NCBI RefSeq assembly: GCF_009859475.1
Contig: NZ_CP044549.1
Location: 6,191,501-6,255,500 of the forward strand
Length of the DNA: 64,000 nt
Source of the DNA: Hydrogenophaga sp. BPS33
GTDB taxonomy: Bacteria > Pseudomonadota > Gammaproteobacteria > Burkholderiales > Burkholderiaceae_C
Direction: 5' to 3'
The notes below the pieces were generated by a model. That model saw only the letters and a list, made by a program, of their open reading frames with translations, had not been told where the DNA came from and ran no database searches. This document shows positions 33,154 through 43,940 of the stretch, one piece after another (positions within the stretch are counted from its first letter, which is position 1; each line of letters starts with the position of its first letter). The translations under genes were made by a program, and so were the position numbers.

Positions 33154-35976
33154 ATGACGGCCAGCCACTTCCCAGGTTCCACCGCGGACGCCCCCGTTTT
33201 GTCATCAAATGTGAGCCCCTGCGCGACCCTCTCGGCCGAGGACCGCAAGGCCGATCTCTCGCGTTTCGTGCAGCGGGTTCGGCGCCGCTACAGCGACGAA
33301 CTCGCCTGTCTGCCCGAGGGTGATCCCGCCAAAGCGGACATGCAGCGGTGCCTGGCGGCCTTGCGCGAACGCGGCCTGCCCATGCCCGCAGCGCTGCGCG
33401 TGCTGCGCCAACTGGTGCTCGAACGTCTCGTGGTGCTCGACTGCGAGCAGGGCGCGTCGCTGACCGTGGTCACGCGCGCGGTCACGGAGCTGGCCGAGCT
33501 CGCGCTCGACGAAGCCTGCGCGCTGGCCTTTGCCGAACTCGACGAACTGCACGGCGCGCCACAGTGCGAGAGCGCCAGCGGCGAGGTGCAGCGGGCCCAG
33601 ATGTGGGTGATCGGCATGGGCAAGCTGGGCGCGCGCGAACTCAATGTGTCGAGCGACATCGACCTGATCTACGTCTACGACCAGGACGGCGAGACCGCCG
33701 GCAACGCGCAGGGCCGCAACCGCATCAGCAACCACGAGTACTTCGGCAAGGCCGTCAAGCACATCTACAACACGGTGGGCGAGACCACCGAGCACGGCAA
33801 CGTATTCCGTGTCGACCTGGCCTTGCGGCCCAATGGCAACTCCGGGCCGAGCGCAGTGTCGCTCGGTGCGCTGGAAGAGTATTTCCTGGTGCAAGGGCGC
33901 GAATGGGAACGCTTTGCCTGGTTGAAGAGCCGCGTGATCGCACCCACGCGCTGCATCCAGGACCGCAGCGCGAGCGCCCTGCGCGGCACGGTGCTGCCCT
34001 TCGTGTTCCGCCGCTACCTGGACTACAGCGTGTTCGACGCCTTGCGCAACCTGCACCGGCAGATCCGCGAGCACGCGTCCAAGCGCGCCGCCGGCAACCC
34101 GGGCCGCTCGAACGACGTGAAGCTCTCGCGCGGCGGCATCCGCGAGATCGAATTCACCGTGCAGCTGCTGCAGGTGGTGCGCGGCGGCCAGTTCCCCGAA
34201 CTGCGCACGCGCCCCACGCTGGACGCGCTGCAACGCCTGTGCAAGGCCGGCCTGATGCCACCGGCCACGGCCACCGCGCTGGCCGAGGCCTACACCTTCC
34301 TGCGTCGGGTGGAGCACCGCATCCAGTACCTGGACGACCAGCAGACCCACGTGATGCCCACGCGCGACGAGGACCTGGCCTGGCTCGCCGCCACGCTGGA
34401 CTACCCCGACGTGTGCGCCTTCCTGCACGCACTGGATGCGCACCGCGAACTGGTGGCGCAGGAATTCGACACCTTGCTCGGCGGCGCCACGCGAGGCGGC
34501 TGCAACGGCAAGACCTGCAATGGCAAGAACGGCGCGAACGGGCGCAGCGCAGCCGACGAACTCGAGAGCGTGCTGGCCCAGTTGCCCGAGGCCTTCGCGG
34601 CCCGCGTGGGCCAGTGGCGCGAGCACCCGCGCGTGCTCGCGCTGCGCGAAGACACGCGCGCGCGCCTGGTGCGGCTGGTGCAGCGCACCGGCGCCTGGCT
34701 CGACGAAGGCCGCGTGAGCGAAGAGGCCGCGCTGCGCATGGCGGACTGGATCGAGCCGTTGCTGCGCCGCGAGAGTTACCTGGCGCTGCTGCAGGAGCGG
34801 CCTTCGGTGCACGAGCGCCTGTTGCGCCTGCTGGGCGCGGCCAAGTGGCCGGCGCGCTACCTCATCAAGCACCCGGGCGTGATCGACGAACTCGCCAGCC
34901 AGCAGTTGCTCACCGACCGCTTCGATGCCGCGCAGTTCGAGGAGGAGCTCGAAGCACGCCGCGCGGCGCTGCGCTCCACTGGCGAAGACGATGAAGAAGC
35001 GCTGCTCAACCTGCTGCGCCGCGCGCACCACGCCGAGGTGTTCCGCACGCTGGCGCGCGACCTGGAGAAGGTGCTCACCGTCGAACAGGTGGCCGACGAC
35101 CTGTCCGCCCTGGCCGACTCGGTGCTGCGCACCACAGCGCGCTGGTGCTGGGCGCGCCTGAAGAACCGCCACCGCGACGAGCCCAGCTTCGCCATCATTG
35201 GCTACGGCAAGCTCGGCGGCAAGGAGCTCGGCTACGGCAGCGACCTGGACATCGTGTTCGTCTACGAGGACGAACACGAGAACGCCTCCGAGGTGTACGC
35301 CGCCTTCGTGCGCAAGATGATCAACTGGCTCACGGTGAAGACCGGCGAGGGCGATCTGTTCGAGATCGACACCGCCCTGCGGCCCAACGGCAACTCGGGC
35401 CTGCTGGTCACCAGCTTCACCGCCTACGCCAACTACCAGCAACAGCGAGGCAGCAACACCGCGTGGACCTGGGAACACCAGGCCATGACGCGCGCCCGCT
35501 TCGTGCTCGGGGCGGTGGCGCTCTCGGGCCGCTTCGATGCCGTGCGCGAAAACGTGATCACTGCCGCACGCGACGCCGCGTCGCTGGCGGCGGAGATCAT
35601 CGCCATGCGCGCCAAGGTGCGCGCGGCCCATCCGGTGCGCGGCACGCAGTTCGACGTGAAACACAGCCCGGGCGGCATGGTGGATGTGGAGTTCGCCGTG
35701 CAATACCTGGTGCTGCTGCATTCGCGCGAGCACCCCGAGCTGCGCGCCAACACCGGCAACATCAACCTGCTGCACCGCGCCGAGAGTGCGGGCCTGCTGA
35801 CGCCCGGCATGGGCGCGGCGGCAGCGCGGGCCTACCGCGAGCTGCGCCAGATTCAGCACCGCGCGCGGCTGGACGAAGCGCCCACGCAAGTCGACGCCGA
35901 GCAGGTGCAGGACGCGGCGCGCGCGGTGCTCGCGCTGTGGGAACACGTGCTCGTACGCACCACCTCGCCCCTGTGA
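33154..35976 (+). CDS. glnE: Glutamine synthetase adenylyltransferase/deadenylase
   Basis: 940 residues, the usual GlnE length. It has two nucleotidyltransferase halves: the first with GMGKLGARELNVSSDID (about residues 153-169), the second with GYGKLGGKELGYGSDLD (about 684-700); both keep the GxGKxG...SDxD catalytic pattern, so adenylylation and deadenylylation sites are both intact. The helical linker (SRGGIREIEFTVQLLQ) is present. A short Gly/Asn/Lys insertion (CNGKTCNGKNGANG, near residue 450) is unusual. GlnE controls glutamine synthetase according to the nitrogen status signalled by PII. Confidence 0.97.
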   Translation: MTASHFPGSTADAPVLSSNVSPCATLSAEDRKADLSRFVQRVRRRYSDELACLPEGDPAKADMQRCLAALRERGLPMPAALRVLRQLVLERLVVLDCEQGASLTVVTRAVTELAELALDEACALAFAELDELHGAPQCESASGEVQRAQMWVIGMGKLGARELNVSSDIDLIYVYDQDGETAGNAQGRNRISNHEYFGKAVKHIYNTVGETTEHGNVFRVDLALRPNGNSGPSAVSLGALEEYFLVQGREWERFAWLKSRVIAPTRCIQDRSASALRGTVLPFVFRRYLDYSVFDALRNLHRQIREHASKRAAGNPGRSNDVKLSRGGIREIEFTVQLLQVVRGGQFPELRTRPTLDALQRLCKAGLMPPATATALAEAYTFLRRVEHRIQYLDDQQTHVMPTRDEDLAWLAATLDYPDVCAFLHALDAHRELVAQEFDTLLGGATRGGCNGKTCNGKNGANGRSAADELESVLAQLPEAFAARVGQWREHPRVLALREDTRARLVRLVQRTGAWLDEGRVSEEAALRMADWIEPLLRRESYLALLQERPSVHERLLRLLGAAKWPARYLIKHPGVIDELASQQLLTDRFDAAQFEEELEARRAALRSTGEDDEEALLNLLRRAHHAEVFRTLARDLEKVLTVEQVADDLSALADSVLRTTARWCWARLKNRHRDEPSFAIIGYGKLGGKELGYGSDLDIVFVYEDEHENASEVYAAFVRKMINWLTVKTGEGDLFEIDTALRPNGNSGLLVTSFTAYANYQQQRGSNTAWTWEHQAMTRARFVLGAVALSGRFDAVRENVITAARDAASLAAEIIAMRAKVRAAHPVRGTQFDVKHSPGGMVDVEFAVQYLVLLHSREHPELRANTGNINLLHRAESAGLLTPGMGAAAARAYRELRQIQHRARLDEAPTQVDAEQVQDAARAVLALWEHVLVRTTSPL

Positions 35977-36620
35977 GCGCCCCCACTTCGCGCACTTGGT
36001 CGCGCAGTTGGTGGAGTCTGTGCGCCCTGCATGCGGGCGCCAGCGTGCTGCTGTGGTGGATCGGTCAAGACAGCGCCAGCGCGCTCGTGTGGCATGCCCG
36101 CGACTGGGTGCAACACCCGTGGACGCTGTGGACCAGCGCCTGGGTGCACCTGGGTCTCGGGCACCTGGTGGGCAATGTGCTGGCCCTGGGCGCCGTGGCC
36201 GCCGCGGGCGGGGTGCTGCGCGCCGATGCGCGTTGCACCGTGGCCTGGTTGCTGGCCTGGCCGCTCACGCAGGTCTCGCTGCTGCTGTGGCCCACGGTGG
36301 ACTACGCGGTCGGCCTCTCCGGGCTGCTGCACGCGGGCGTCTTGCTGCTGGCGGTACCGCTCGTGTGGGGGCCGGCGCCGGTGCGCGTTCCGCGCCTCTG
36401 GGGTGGGGTCTTGCTGGTGGGCGCGTTGACCAAGGTGGCACTGGAGCACGGCTGGTCGCAGCCCTTGATGCCCCCGGCGGACGCGGGCATGACGGTGGTG
36501 CAGGCGGCGCACACGACGGGCGCCTTCTGGGGGCTGGTGCTGGGCCTGGGCGTGGTGGCGTGGCAGCGCCACGCACGCCGTCGAGAGGGCGCAAAAAAGC
36601 CCGCCGAAGCGGGCCTCTGA
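35973..36620 (+). CDS. rrtA: Rhombosortase-type intramembrane serine protease
   Basis: 215 residues, six membrane helices. WTSAWVHLGLGHLVGNVLAL holds the helix-2 His and Asn motif, GLSGLLHAG the catalytic Ser, and AAHTTGAFWG the His of the last helix. This short rhomboid variant matches rhombosortase, which processes GlyGly-CTERM surface proteins. No GlyGly-CTERM protein is encoded in the window. GTG 35973 overlaps the glnE stop (GTGA). The last codons (AKKPAEAGL) lie within the hairpin and A-run that form the terminator of the opposite-strand gene. Confidence 0.82.
   Translation: MSAPTSRTWSRSWWSLCALHAGASVLLWWIGQDSASALVWHARDWVQHPWTLWTSAWVHLGLGHLVGNVLALGAVAAAGGVLRADARCTVAWLLAWPLTQVSLLLWPTVDYAVGLSGLLHAGVLLLAVPLVWGPAPVRVPRLWGGVLLVGALTKVALEHGWSQPLMPPADAGMTVVQAAHTTGAFWGLVLGLGVVAWQRHARRREGAKKPAEAGL
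36593..36614 (-). terminator. Intrinsic terminator of the ferritin-like gene, inside rrtA
   Basis: GCCCGC-CGAA-GCGGGC (36599-36614) followed on the minus strand by six T (36593-36598). It ends the leftward gene at 36636 and lies in the last codons of the convergent rrtA. Confidence 0.85.
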
Positions 36621-36635
36621 CCAGGGCCGACCGCG

Positions 36636-37481
36636 TCAGACGGCAGAAGAAGCCGCTGCAGGCGTGATCGACTTGCGGAAGCGGTTGAGTTCCTGCACGG
36701 TCTTGAAGCTCTGCTCCATGAGCAGGCTCAGGTTGTGCAGGATGCGATCGACCACACGCGTTTCCCACACCGCGTCGAAGTTGATCTGCTTGTCCAGCCA
36801 GTGCTCCAGCCACTCGGGGTTGGGCAGGCGGCTCTGGATCGTGTCCTTGGGGAACAGGTCCTTGTTCACGTGCAGGTTGGTCGGGTGCAATGCCTGCGCG
36901 GTGCGCCGCGCGCTGGCCATGAGCACACCCACCTTGGCGAAGGCCCCGCGCGCCTCGTCGCCGAACTTGCCGATCGCGCGCTTCATGTAGCGCAGGTAGG
37001 CGCCACCATGGCGGGCCTCGTCCTGGCTGAGCGTGCTGTAGATCTGCTTGATGACCGGCTCGGTGTGCCATTCGCTGGCGCGGCGGTACCAGTGGTTCAA
37101 GCGGATTTCGCCGCAGAAGTGCAGCATGAGCGTCTCCAGCGGCGGCGCCGGGTCGAACTCGAAGCGGATGTCGTGCAGCTCCTGCTCGGTGGGCACCAGC
37201 TCGGGGCGGAAGCGGCGCAGGTACTCCATCAGCACCAGCGAGTGCTTCTGCTCTTCAAAGAACCAGATCGACATGAAGGCCGAGAAGTCCGAGTCGTCGC
37301 GGTTGTCGCGCAGGAACATCTCGGTGGCGGGCAGCGCGGCCCACTCGGTGATGGCGTTCATCTTGATGGTCTGGGCCTGCTCGTCGGTCAGCGCACTGGC
37401 GTCGAACTTGTCCCAGGGAATGTCCTTGTCCATGTCCCAACGCACGGATTCAAGCTGTTTGAAGAGTTCAGGGTAGAGCAT
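36636..37481 (-). CDS. Ferritin-like diiron protein
   Basis: 281 residues, mostly helical. Two carboxylate-histidine motifs, FFEEQKHSL (ExxH) and DEARHGG (ExxH), have the spacing of a four-helix diiron site, related to acyl-ACP desaturase or ribonucleotide-reductase-like oxidases. The family is common in Burkholderiales under the label ferritin-like domain protein; the substrate is unknown and a lipid-modifying oxygenase is possible. ATG 37481 (AAGAAAGA upstream) is preferred; ATG 37505 would add eight residues. Single gene with its own terminator. Confidence 0.8.
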   Translation of the reverse strand: MLYPELFKQLESVRWDMDKDIPWDKFDASALTDEQAQTIKMNAITEWAALPATEMFLRDNRDDSDFSAFMSIWFFEEQKHSLVLMEYLRRFRPELVPTEQELHDIRFEFDPAPPLETLMLHFCGEIRLNHWYRRASEWHTEPVIKQIYSTLSQDEARHGGAYLRYMKRAIGKFGDEARGAFAKVGVLMASARRTAQALHPTNLHVNKDLFPKDTIQSRLPNPEWLEHWLDKQINFDAVWETRVVDRILHNLSLLMEQSFKTVQELNRFRKSITPAAASSAV

Positions 37482-37667
37482 GGTGGTCTTTCTTGAGGCG
37501 GACATTCTATTCGGCGGGCCCTCCCGGGCCGTGACAGGCGGTCCCACGTTCGGCCTCCGGTGGCGCGGGAAGTTCCGCAAAAGGCTGTGGAACCCAGCAG
37601 ACCCGCACCTGCGCACGGGCTTCCCGAGGCATGATGGATACCCTCCTTTTCTCTCTGGAGCTGTGCC

Positions 37668-38252
37668 ATGAAACACCTCGATGTCCTCCCTCTGGCCCTG
37701 GCTGCTTGCCTGGCCATTGCCAGTGCCCCGGTCCACGCGCAAGCGACGCCCGCCGCCGGCAACGCGGCCTGCCCCGCCTTGCTGCAGCAGCGCTTCGACC
37801 GCCTGCAGGACGAAAAGCCCCAGTCCCTCTGCCAATACAGCGGCAAGGTGGTGCTGGTGGTGAACACCGCAAGCTTCTGCGGTTTCACCAAGCAATACGA
37901 AGGCCTGGAAGCGCTGTACGCCAAGTACCAATCGCAGGGCCTGGTGGTGCTGGGCTTCCCGAGCAACGACTTCAGCCAGGAAACCGGCAGCAACCAGGCC
38001 ATTGCCGAATTTTGCGAGAACACTTTCGGCGTGAAATTCCCGATGTTCACCAAGTCGGCGGTGGCCGGCCGCGAGGCCAATCCGCTGTTCAGACAGCTGG
38101 CCGAACGCACGGGCGAGCGGCCCCGCTGGAACTTCCACAAGTACCTGATCGGGCGCGATGGCCAGACCGTGCAGAGCTATCCCAGCGGTGTCGACCCCAA
38201 AAACCCCAAGTTCGTGAAGGACATCGAGAAGTTCCTGTCGGCCAAATCGTGA
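37668..38252 (+). CDS. Exported glutathione-peroxidase-family protein
   Basis: 194 residues with a signal peptide (about 1-25, ending VHAQA) so it acts in the periplasm. The peroxidatic Cys is in NTASFCGFTKQY (TGC codon, not selenocysteine); the Trp-Asn pair is in PRWNFHKYL. The second conserved motif reads GFPSNDFSQE where classical members have FPCNQF, so the tetrad Gln is replaced by Asp. Reductant is probably thioredoxin-like rather than glutathione. Stands alone between a divergent gene and the FAD oxidoreductase. Confidence 0.9.
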   Translation: MKHLDVLPLALAACLAIASAPVHAQATPAAGNAACPALLQQRFDRLQDEKPQSLCQYSGKVVLVVNTASFCGFTKQYEGLEALYAKYQSQGLVVLGFPSNDFSQETGSNQAIAEFCENTFGVKFPMFTKSAVAGREANPLFRQLAERTGERPRWNFHKYLIGRDGQTVQSYPSGVDPKNPKFVKDIEKFLSAKS

Positions 38253-38595
38253 CGCCTTGGGCGCCCTCCAAGCCAGAAGATCCATTTCCATGTGCCCTGT
38301 CTTTTTCTCGCCTTGCCCACTGCCGTTCGGATCGACCGTGCTCAGGGGTGGGAACTTTTCGCACTGCCGCGGCGTCGTAGCAAGCAGGCCGGCAATGGCG
38401 CCGGCCACCGAATCCGTTTTTGTACTGCGAAGCCTTCCGGGTCTGTGTGATCCGGTTGCAATCCCGAGGCGCTTCTCTTCCTCCTCCCTCCCTCCCTTGT
38501 TCGTCTGGGGGCGCTTCGCAGTCCTTTGTATTCGCCGCCATGGCGGCCGCGCCCCGGGCGGACACGCGCTGCGCCGGCACTGAGGTCCGACCACC
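38253..38595. other. 343-base non-coding interval between gpx and the FAD oxidoreductase
   Basis: No credible gene. It holds a GGCCGG-N8-CCGGCC hairpin (38387-38406) with five T ten bases later (38417-38421), perhaps a weak terminator, a small CTTGG/CCAAG hairpin just after the gpx stop, and a 27-base pure pyrimidine tract at 38472-38498. The promoter of the following gene must lie in the last 100 bases but no clear boxes are visible. Confidence 0.5.
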
Positions 38596-40014
38596 ATGTC
38601 CACGGACCTGCGCCCCATCCCTTCCCCACCCTTGCGGGCCCACAGAGCGGCGCGCGTGGCCATCGTCGGCTCGGGTATTGCCGGGCTGGCAGCGGCCCGC
38701 ACGCTGCAAGGCCTGGCCGACATCACCCTGTTCGAAGCCGGCGACCATTTCGGCGGCCACACCCACACGGTGGACGTGACGCTGCCCGATGCCCAGGGCC
38801 TGCCCACCACGTTCGGCGTGGACACGGGCTTTCTGGTGCTCAACGAACGCGCCTACCCGAACCTGATCGCGCTCTTGACGGACCTGGAGGTGCCAATGGC
38901 CCGATCGGACATGTCGTTCTCGGTGCAGGTGCCGGGCGCAGGTCCCGGTGGCGACGCGCTGGAGTGGAGTGACAGCGGTCTCTCCAGTGTGTTCGCGCAG
39001 CGGCGCAATATGGCCGATCCCCGCTTTCTGCGCATGCTGGCGGACATCCTTCGTTTCAACCGCGTCACCTCGGGCCTGGCCACGCGCGGAGAAGACCCGC
39101 GGCCCGACAGCGTGCTGTGGCAGCCGCTGCGCGAGTTTCTGCGTGCCCACCGCTTCTCGGATGCGTTTCGCGACTGGTACTTGCTGCCCATGTTGGGTGG
39201 CATCTGGAGCTGTCCGACCGACCAGATGCTGGAGTTCCCAGTGGCCGCCATGCTGCGCTTCTGCCACCACCACGGGCTGCTCCAGGTGAAGGACCGAGCG
39301 CAGTGGCACACCGTCGCTGGCGGTGCTCGCCAATACGTGAGCAAGATCGTGGCAGGCATCGCCGACAAGCGCTTGTCAACGCCCGTACAGCAGGTCTTGC
39401 GTGACGAGGAGGGTGTGCGCGTGGTCACGCCGGGCCATGTGGAGCGCTTCGACGCCATCGTGATCGCCTGCCACAGCGATCAGGCACTGCGCCTGCTCGG
39501 CGCCGAAACCTCGGCCAATGAACAGGCCGTGCTCGGCGCGGTCCACTACCAGGCCAACCGCGCGGTGCTGCACACCGACGCCTCGGTATTGCCGCAGAAC
39601 CGCCGTGCCTGGGCGGCCCGGAACTGCGAGCGCGCGCCCAGCGCCAACGCGGAATCGGCCCAGGTCTGCTTGCACTACCTCATCAACCGCCTGCAGCCCC
39701 TGCCGGTCGCGCAGCCGGTGATCGTGTCGCTCAACCCGCTGCGCGACATCGTGCCCACACAGGTGCTGGGCGAGTACGCCTATCACCATCCGGTGTTCGA
39801 CCTCGACGCCATTCACGCGCAAACCTGCCTGCCCGCGATTCAGGGCAAGAAGCACACCTGGTTCGCCGGCGCGTGGACCGGGAATGGCTTTCACGAAGAC
39901 GGCCTCAAGTCGGGCCTGCAGGCTGCGCGTGCGCTGATCGACGCGCTGGGCCTCATGCCTGCCGTAAATCCGCGCCAGACCATGAGTGCCGCGCTGCCGG
40001 GGGTGTTCGCATGA
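38596..40014 (+). CDS. FAD-dependent amine-oxidase-like oxidoreductase (COG2907 type)
   Basis: 472 residues. Rossmann FAD motif VAIVGSGIAGLAAA with the acidic residue in LFEAGDHFGGHTHTVDV, and the C-terminal FAD segment HTWFAGAWTGNGFHEDGLKSG. Proteins of this group (predicted NAD/FAD-binding proteins) are usually encoded with DUF1365 and a cyclopropane-fatty-acid-synthase-like gene in fatty acid modification clusters; neither follows here, so the gene is separated from its normal partners. Substrate unknown, possibly unsaturated lipid. Confidence 0.85.
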   Translation: MSTDLRPIPSPPLRAHRAARVAIVGSGIAGLAAARTLQGLADITLFEAGDHFGGHTHTVDVTLPDAQGLPTTFGVDTGFLVLNERAYPNLIALLTDLEVPMARSDMSFSVQVPGAGPGGDALEWSDSGLSSVFAQRRNMADPRFLRMLADILRFNRVTSGLATRGEDPRPDSVLWQPLREFLRAHRFSDAFRDWYLLPMLGGIWSCPTDQMLEFPVAAMLRFCHHHGLLQVKDRAQWHTVAGGARQYVSKIVAGIADKRLSTPVQQVLRDEEGVRVVTPGHVERFDAIVIACHSDQALRLLGAETSANEQAVLGAVHYQANRAVLHTDASVLPQNRRAWAARNCERAPSANAESAQVCLHYLINRLQPLPVAQPVIVSLNPLRDIVPTQVLGEYAYHHPVFDLDAIHAQTCLPAIQGKKHTWFAGAWTGNGFHEDGLKSGLQAARALIDALGLMPAVNPRQTMSAALPGVFA

Positions 40015-40042
40015 CCCCGGCACCGCTCTCGTAGCGGGTGGC

Positions 40043-42206
<2,164 letters not shown>

Positions 42207-42234
42207 TGCAGGCCGGCGTCAGGCCTGGCGCGGC

Positions 42235-42651
42235 CTACTTCCCGGATTCTTCCAGCGCTCGCTCGGCGTAGCGGTTGAAGCGCCAGGCATCGCCCTCGAT
42301 GACGATGCGGCGCCAACTCGCGCGCTTCTCGCCGGGCGTCATCTCGGTCCAGCGCTGCACTTCGTCGAAAGTGCGCCCGCAGCCTTTGCAGAGCTCGTCT
42401 CCCTGGCTGGTGGAACAAATGGCGATGCAGGGGGTGTCCGGCGTGGTGTCGTACCAGGCCATCCAGGCGGCCAGAGCGGGCGCGGGCAGCGTGGCTTCAT
42501 CGGCCTCGGTCTCGTGGTGCCACACCATCAGCGCATACACCTCGGCCAACGCGCGGATCTCCGGGCACAGAGACACCCCATCGGGCGAAGGTGAGCGTTC
42601 GCGCCAATAGTTGATCGCGGCTTCGATGTCAGTGATGTGGATGCCGGCCAT
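42235..42651 (-). CDS. DUF3717-DUF1289 fusion protein
   Basis: 138 residues with two small domains: an N-terminal DUF3717 helix pair (HITDIEAAINYWRER..LCPEIRALAEVYALMVWH) and a C-terminal DUF1289 with four Cys (CIAICSTS..ELCKGCGRTFDEVQRWTEM) that probably bind iron-sulfur or zinc. Function of both is unknown. ATG 42651 chosen as the first start matching the conserved MAGIHIT beginning. Convergent with purB; divergent from the riboswitch leader. Confidence 0.82.
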   Translation of the reverse strand: MAGIHITDIEAAINYWRERSPSPDGVSLCPEIRALAEVYALMVWHHETEADEATLPAPALAAWMAWYDTTPDTPCIAICSTSQGDELCKGCGRTFDEVQRWTEMTPGEKRASWRRIVIEGDAWRFNRYAERALEESGK

Positions 42652-43100
42652 GGGGGCTGGATCATAGCGAGTTCGGCCCCGCTTCGAGCGCATGCGCGGG
42701 CAGAAGCGGCTTCGGCCTTGTGGGAACTTTTTTACCCGCCTGCACCGCGCTGCATTGCCGGGCCGCTACAATCGCGGGTCTCGAAGGGGAGTAGCTCTCC
42801 GATCCGCCGCCAAGGGCCCCATGCCTCTCAACGACGGACATTCGGGTTGTCGTCAATACGAAGCCAATGCTTCCGGCAATCCGGGCCCGGCAAATTCCAT
42901 TGCCAGGTCGAGCCAGACCTTTGGTAGGCTCTCATGGGCCGATCCAGACACGTCCACCCCTTCGACAGCGCGACAGCGCCATCGTGGGCAGGTGAACATG
43001 TCCTCCGATCACCTGTGAGAGTCTGAATGGAAAGGCCGAGCGGAAAGCGACGAGCAAGTCTCGAGCGCCGCTCATTTGGACAAACGACAACGAGGCATCT
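42652..43100. other. 449-base interval: riboswitch leader of the TerC gene
   Basis: Besides the riboswitch it contains a TACAAT minus-10 box at 42767-42772, placed so that transcription starts right before the AAGGGGAGTAGC motif, and a CAGGTGA-N13-TCACCTG hairpin at 42989-43015. No intrinsic terminator with a T-run is visible between riboswitch and gene, so control may be at translation or by Rho. Confidence 0.6.
42781..42935 (+). promoter_or_regulatory. yybP-ykoY (manganese) riboswitch
   Basis: The leader starts with AAGGGGAGTAGC (42784-42795) and contains the later conserved parts GTCGTCAATACGAAGCC, ATGCTTCCGGC and CCAGACCTTTGG (42913-42924), in the order known for the yybP-ykoY class. It precedes a TerC-family membrane gene, one of the most frequent targets of this Mn2+-sensing RNA. 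Boundaries are approximate. Confidence 0.85.
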
Positions 43101-43853
43101 ATGGATTTCCTGTCATCGCCCGCGTTCTGGGTTGCCCTGGGACAGATCATCATCATCGACATCCTGCTGGGTGGCGACAACGCGGTCGTGATCGCGCTGG
43201 CCTGCCGCAAGCTGCCGCCCGCCCAGCGCACCAAAGGCATCATCTGGGGCACCGCTGGCGCCATCGTCCTGCGCATCATCCTGATCGCGTTCGCCATGAC
43301 CTTGCTGAACATTCCGTTCATCAAGCTCGTGGGCGCCATTCTGCTGGTCTGGATCGGCGTGAAGCTGCTTGCACCCGACGACGAAGCCCATGGCGACATC
43401 CAGGGCAGCGACAGGCTGCTGGCCGCCATCAAGACCATCATCGTGGCCGACCTGGTCATGAGCGTGGACAACGTGATCGCCATCGCGGGTGCCGCCCAGA
43501 ATGCCGGCGAACACTCGTTCCTGCTGGTGGTGCTGGGCCTGCTGATCTCCATCCCGATCATCGTTTGGGGCAGCACCCTGGTCATCAAACTGATGGCTCG
43601 CTTCCCGATGATCATCACCCTGGGCGGCATGCTCCTGGGCTGGATCGCGGGTGGCATGCTGGTCACCGACCCGGCCTTCGTCAATCCCGACAAGTGGCTC
43701 TTCATGCCCAAGCTCGGTACGCTGGACGAGAAAGGCATGGCCGTTATTTCCAACACACTGTGGTGGGGTGCCCACATCGCTGGCGCGCTGCTGGTGCTGG
43801 CGTTGGGCAAATGGATCGCCTCCCGCCGTCCGCCGGTGGTGCACGAAACCTGA
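43101..43853 (+). CDS. TerC-family integral membrane protein (Mn-related)
   Basis: 250 residues, seven membrane helices. Two inverted halves each carry the acidic motif: DILLGGDNAVVIALA and DLVMSVDNVIAIAGA. TerC proteins with a yybP-ykoY leader are linked to Mn2+ efflux or to metal loading of exported enzymes. GAGG at 43090-43093 supports the ATG. A perfect terminator follows, so the gene is monocistronic. Confidence 0.92.
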   Translation: MDFLSSPAFWVALGQIIIIDILLGGDNAVVIALACRKLPPAQRTKGIIWGTAGAIVLRIILIAFAMTLLNIPFIKLVGAILLVWIGVKLLAPDDEAHGDIQGSDRLLAAIKTIIVADLVMSVDNVIAIAGAAQNAGEHSFLLVVLGLLISIPIIVWGSTLVIKLMARFPMIITLGGMLLGWIAGGMLVTDPAFVNPDKWLFMPKLGTLDEKGMAVISNTLWWGAHIAGALLVLALGKWIASRRPPVVHET

Positions 43854-43878
43854 TCGGCCGATTCGCTCGAAAGCGCAA

Positions 43879-43909
43879 AGGCGGTGCCCGCAAGGGCACC
43901 GCCTTTTTT
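43879..43909 (+). terminator. Intrinsic terminator after the TerC gene
   Basis: AGGCGGTGCCC-GCAA-GGGCACCGCCT followed by a run of T: an 11-base perfect stem, 26 bases after the stop. Confidence 0.95.
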
Positions 43910-43940
43910 CGTTTGCGTCGGCTGCTGCTATGCTGGTTCC

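Noticed and set aside
28889..33157. 1400-codon open frame opposite yhdP
   Set aside because: Same shadow effect; composition is unnatural and the minus strand encodes a recognisable full-length YhdP.
33205..35946. 900-codon open frame opposite glnE
   Set aside because: Antisense shadow; GlnE motifs are complete on the plus strand.
37668..38252. Selenoprotein glutathione peroxidase
   Set aside because: The active-site codon is TGC (Cys), and no in-frame TGA or SECIS-like element is needed.
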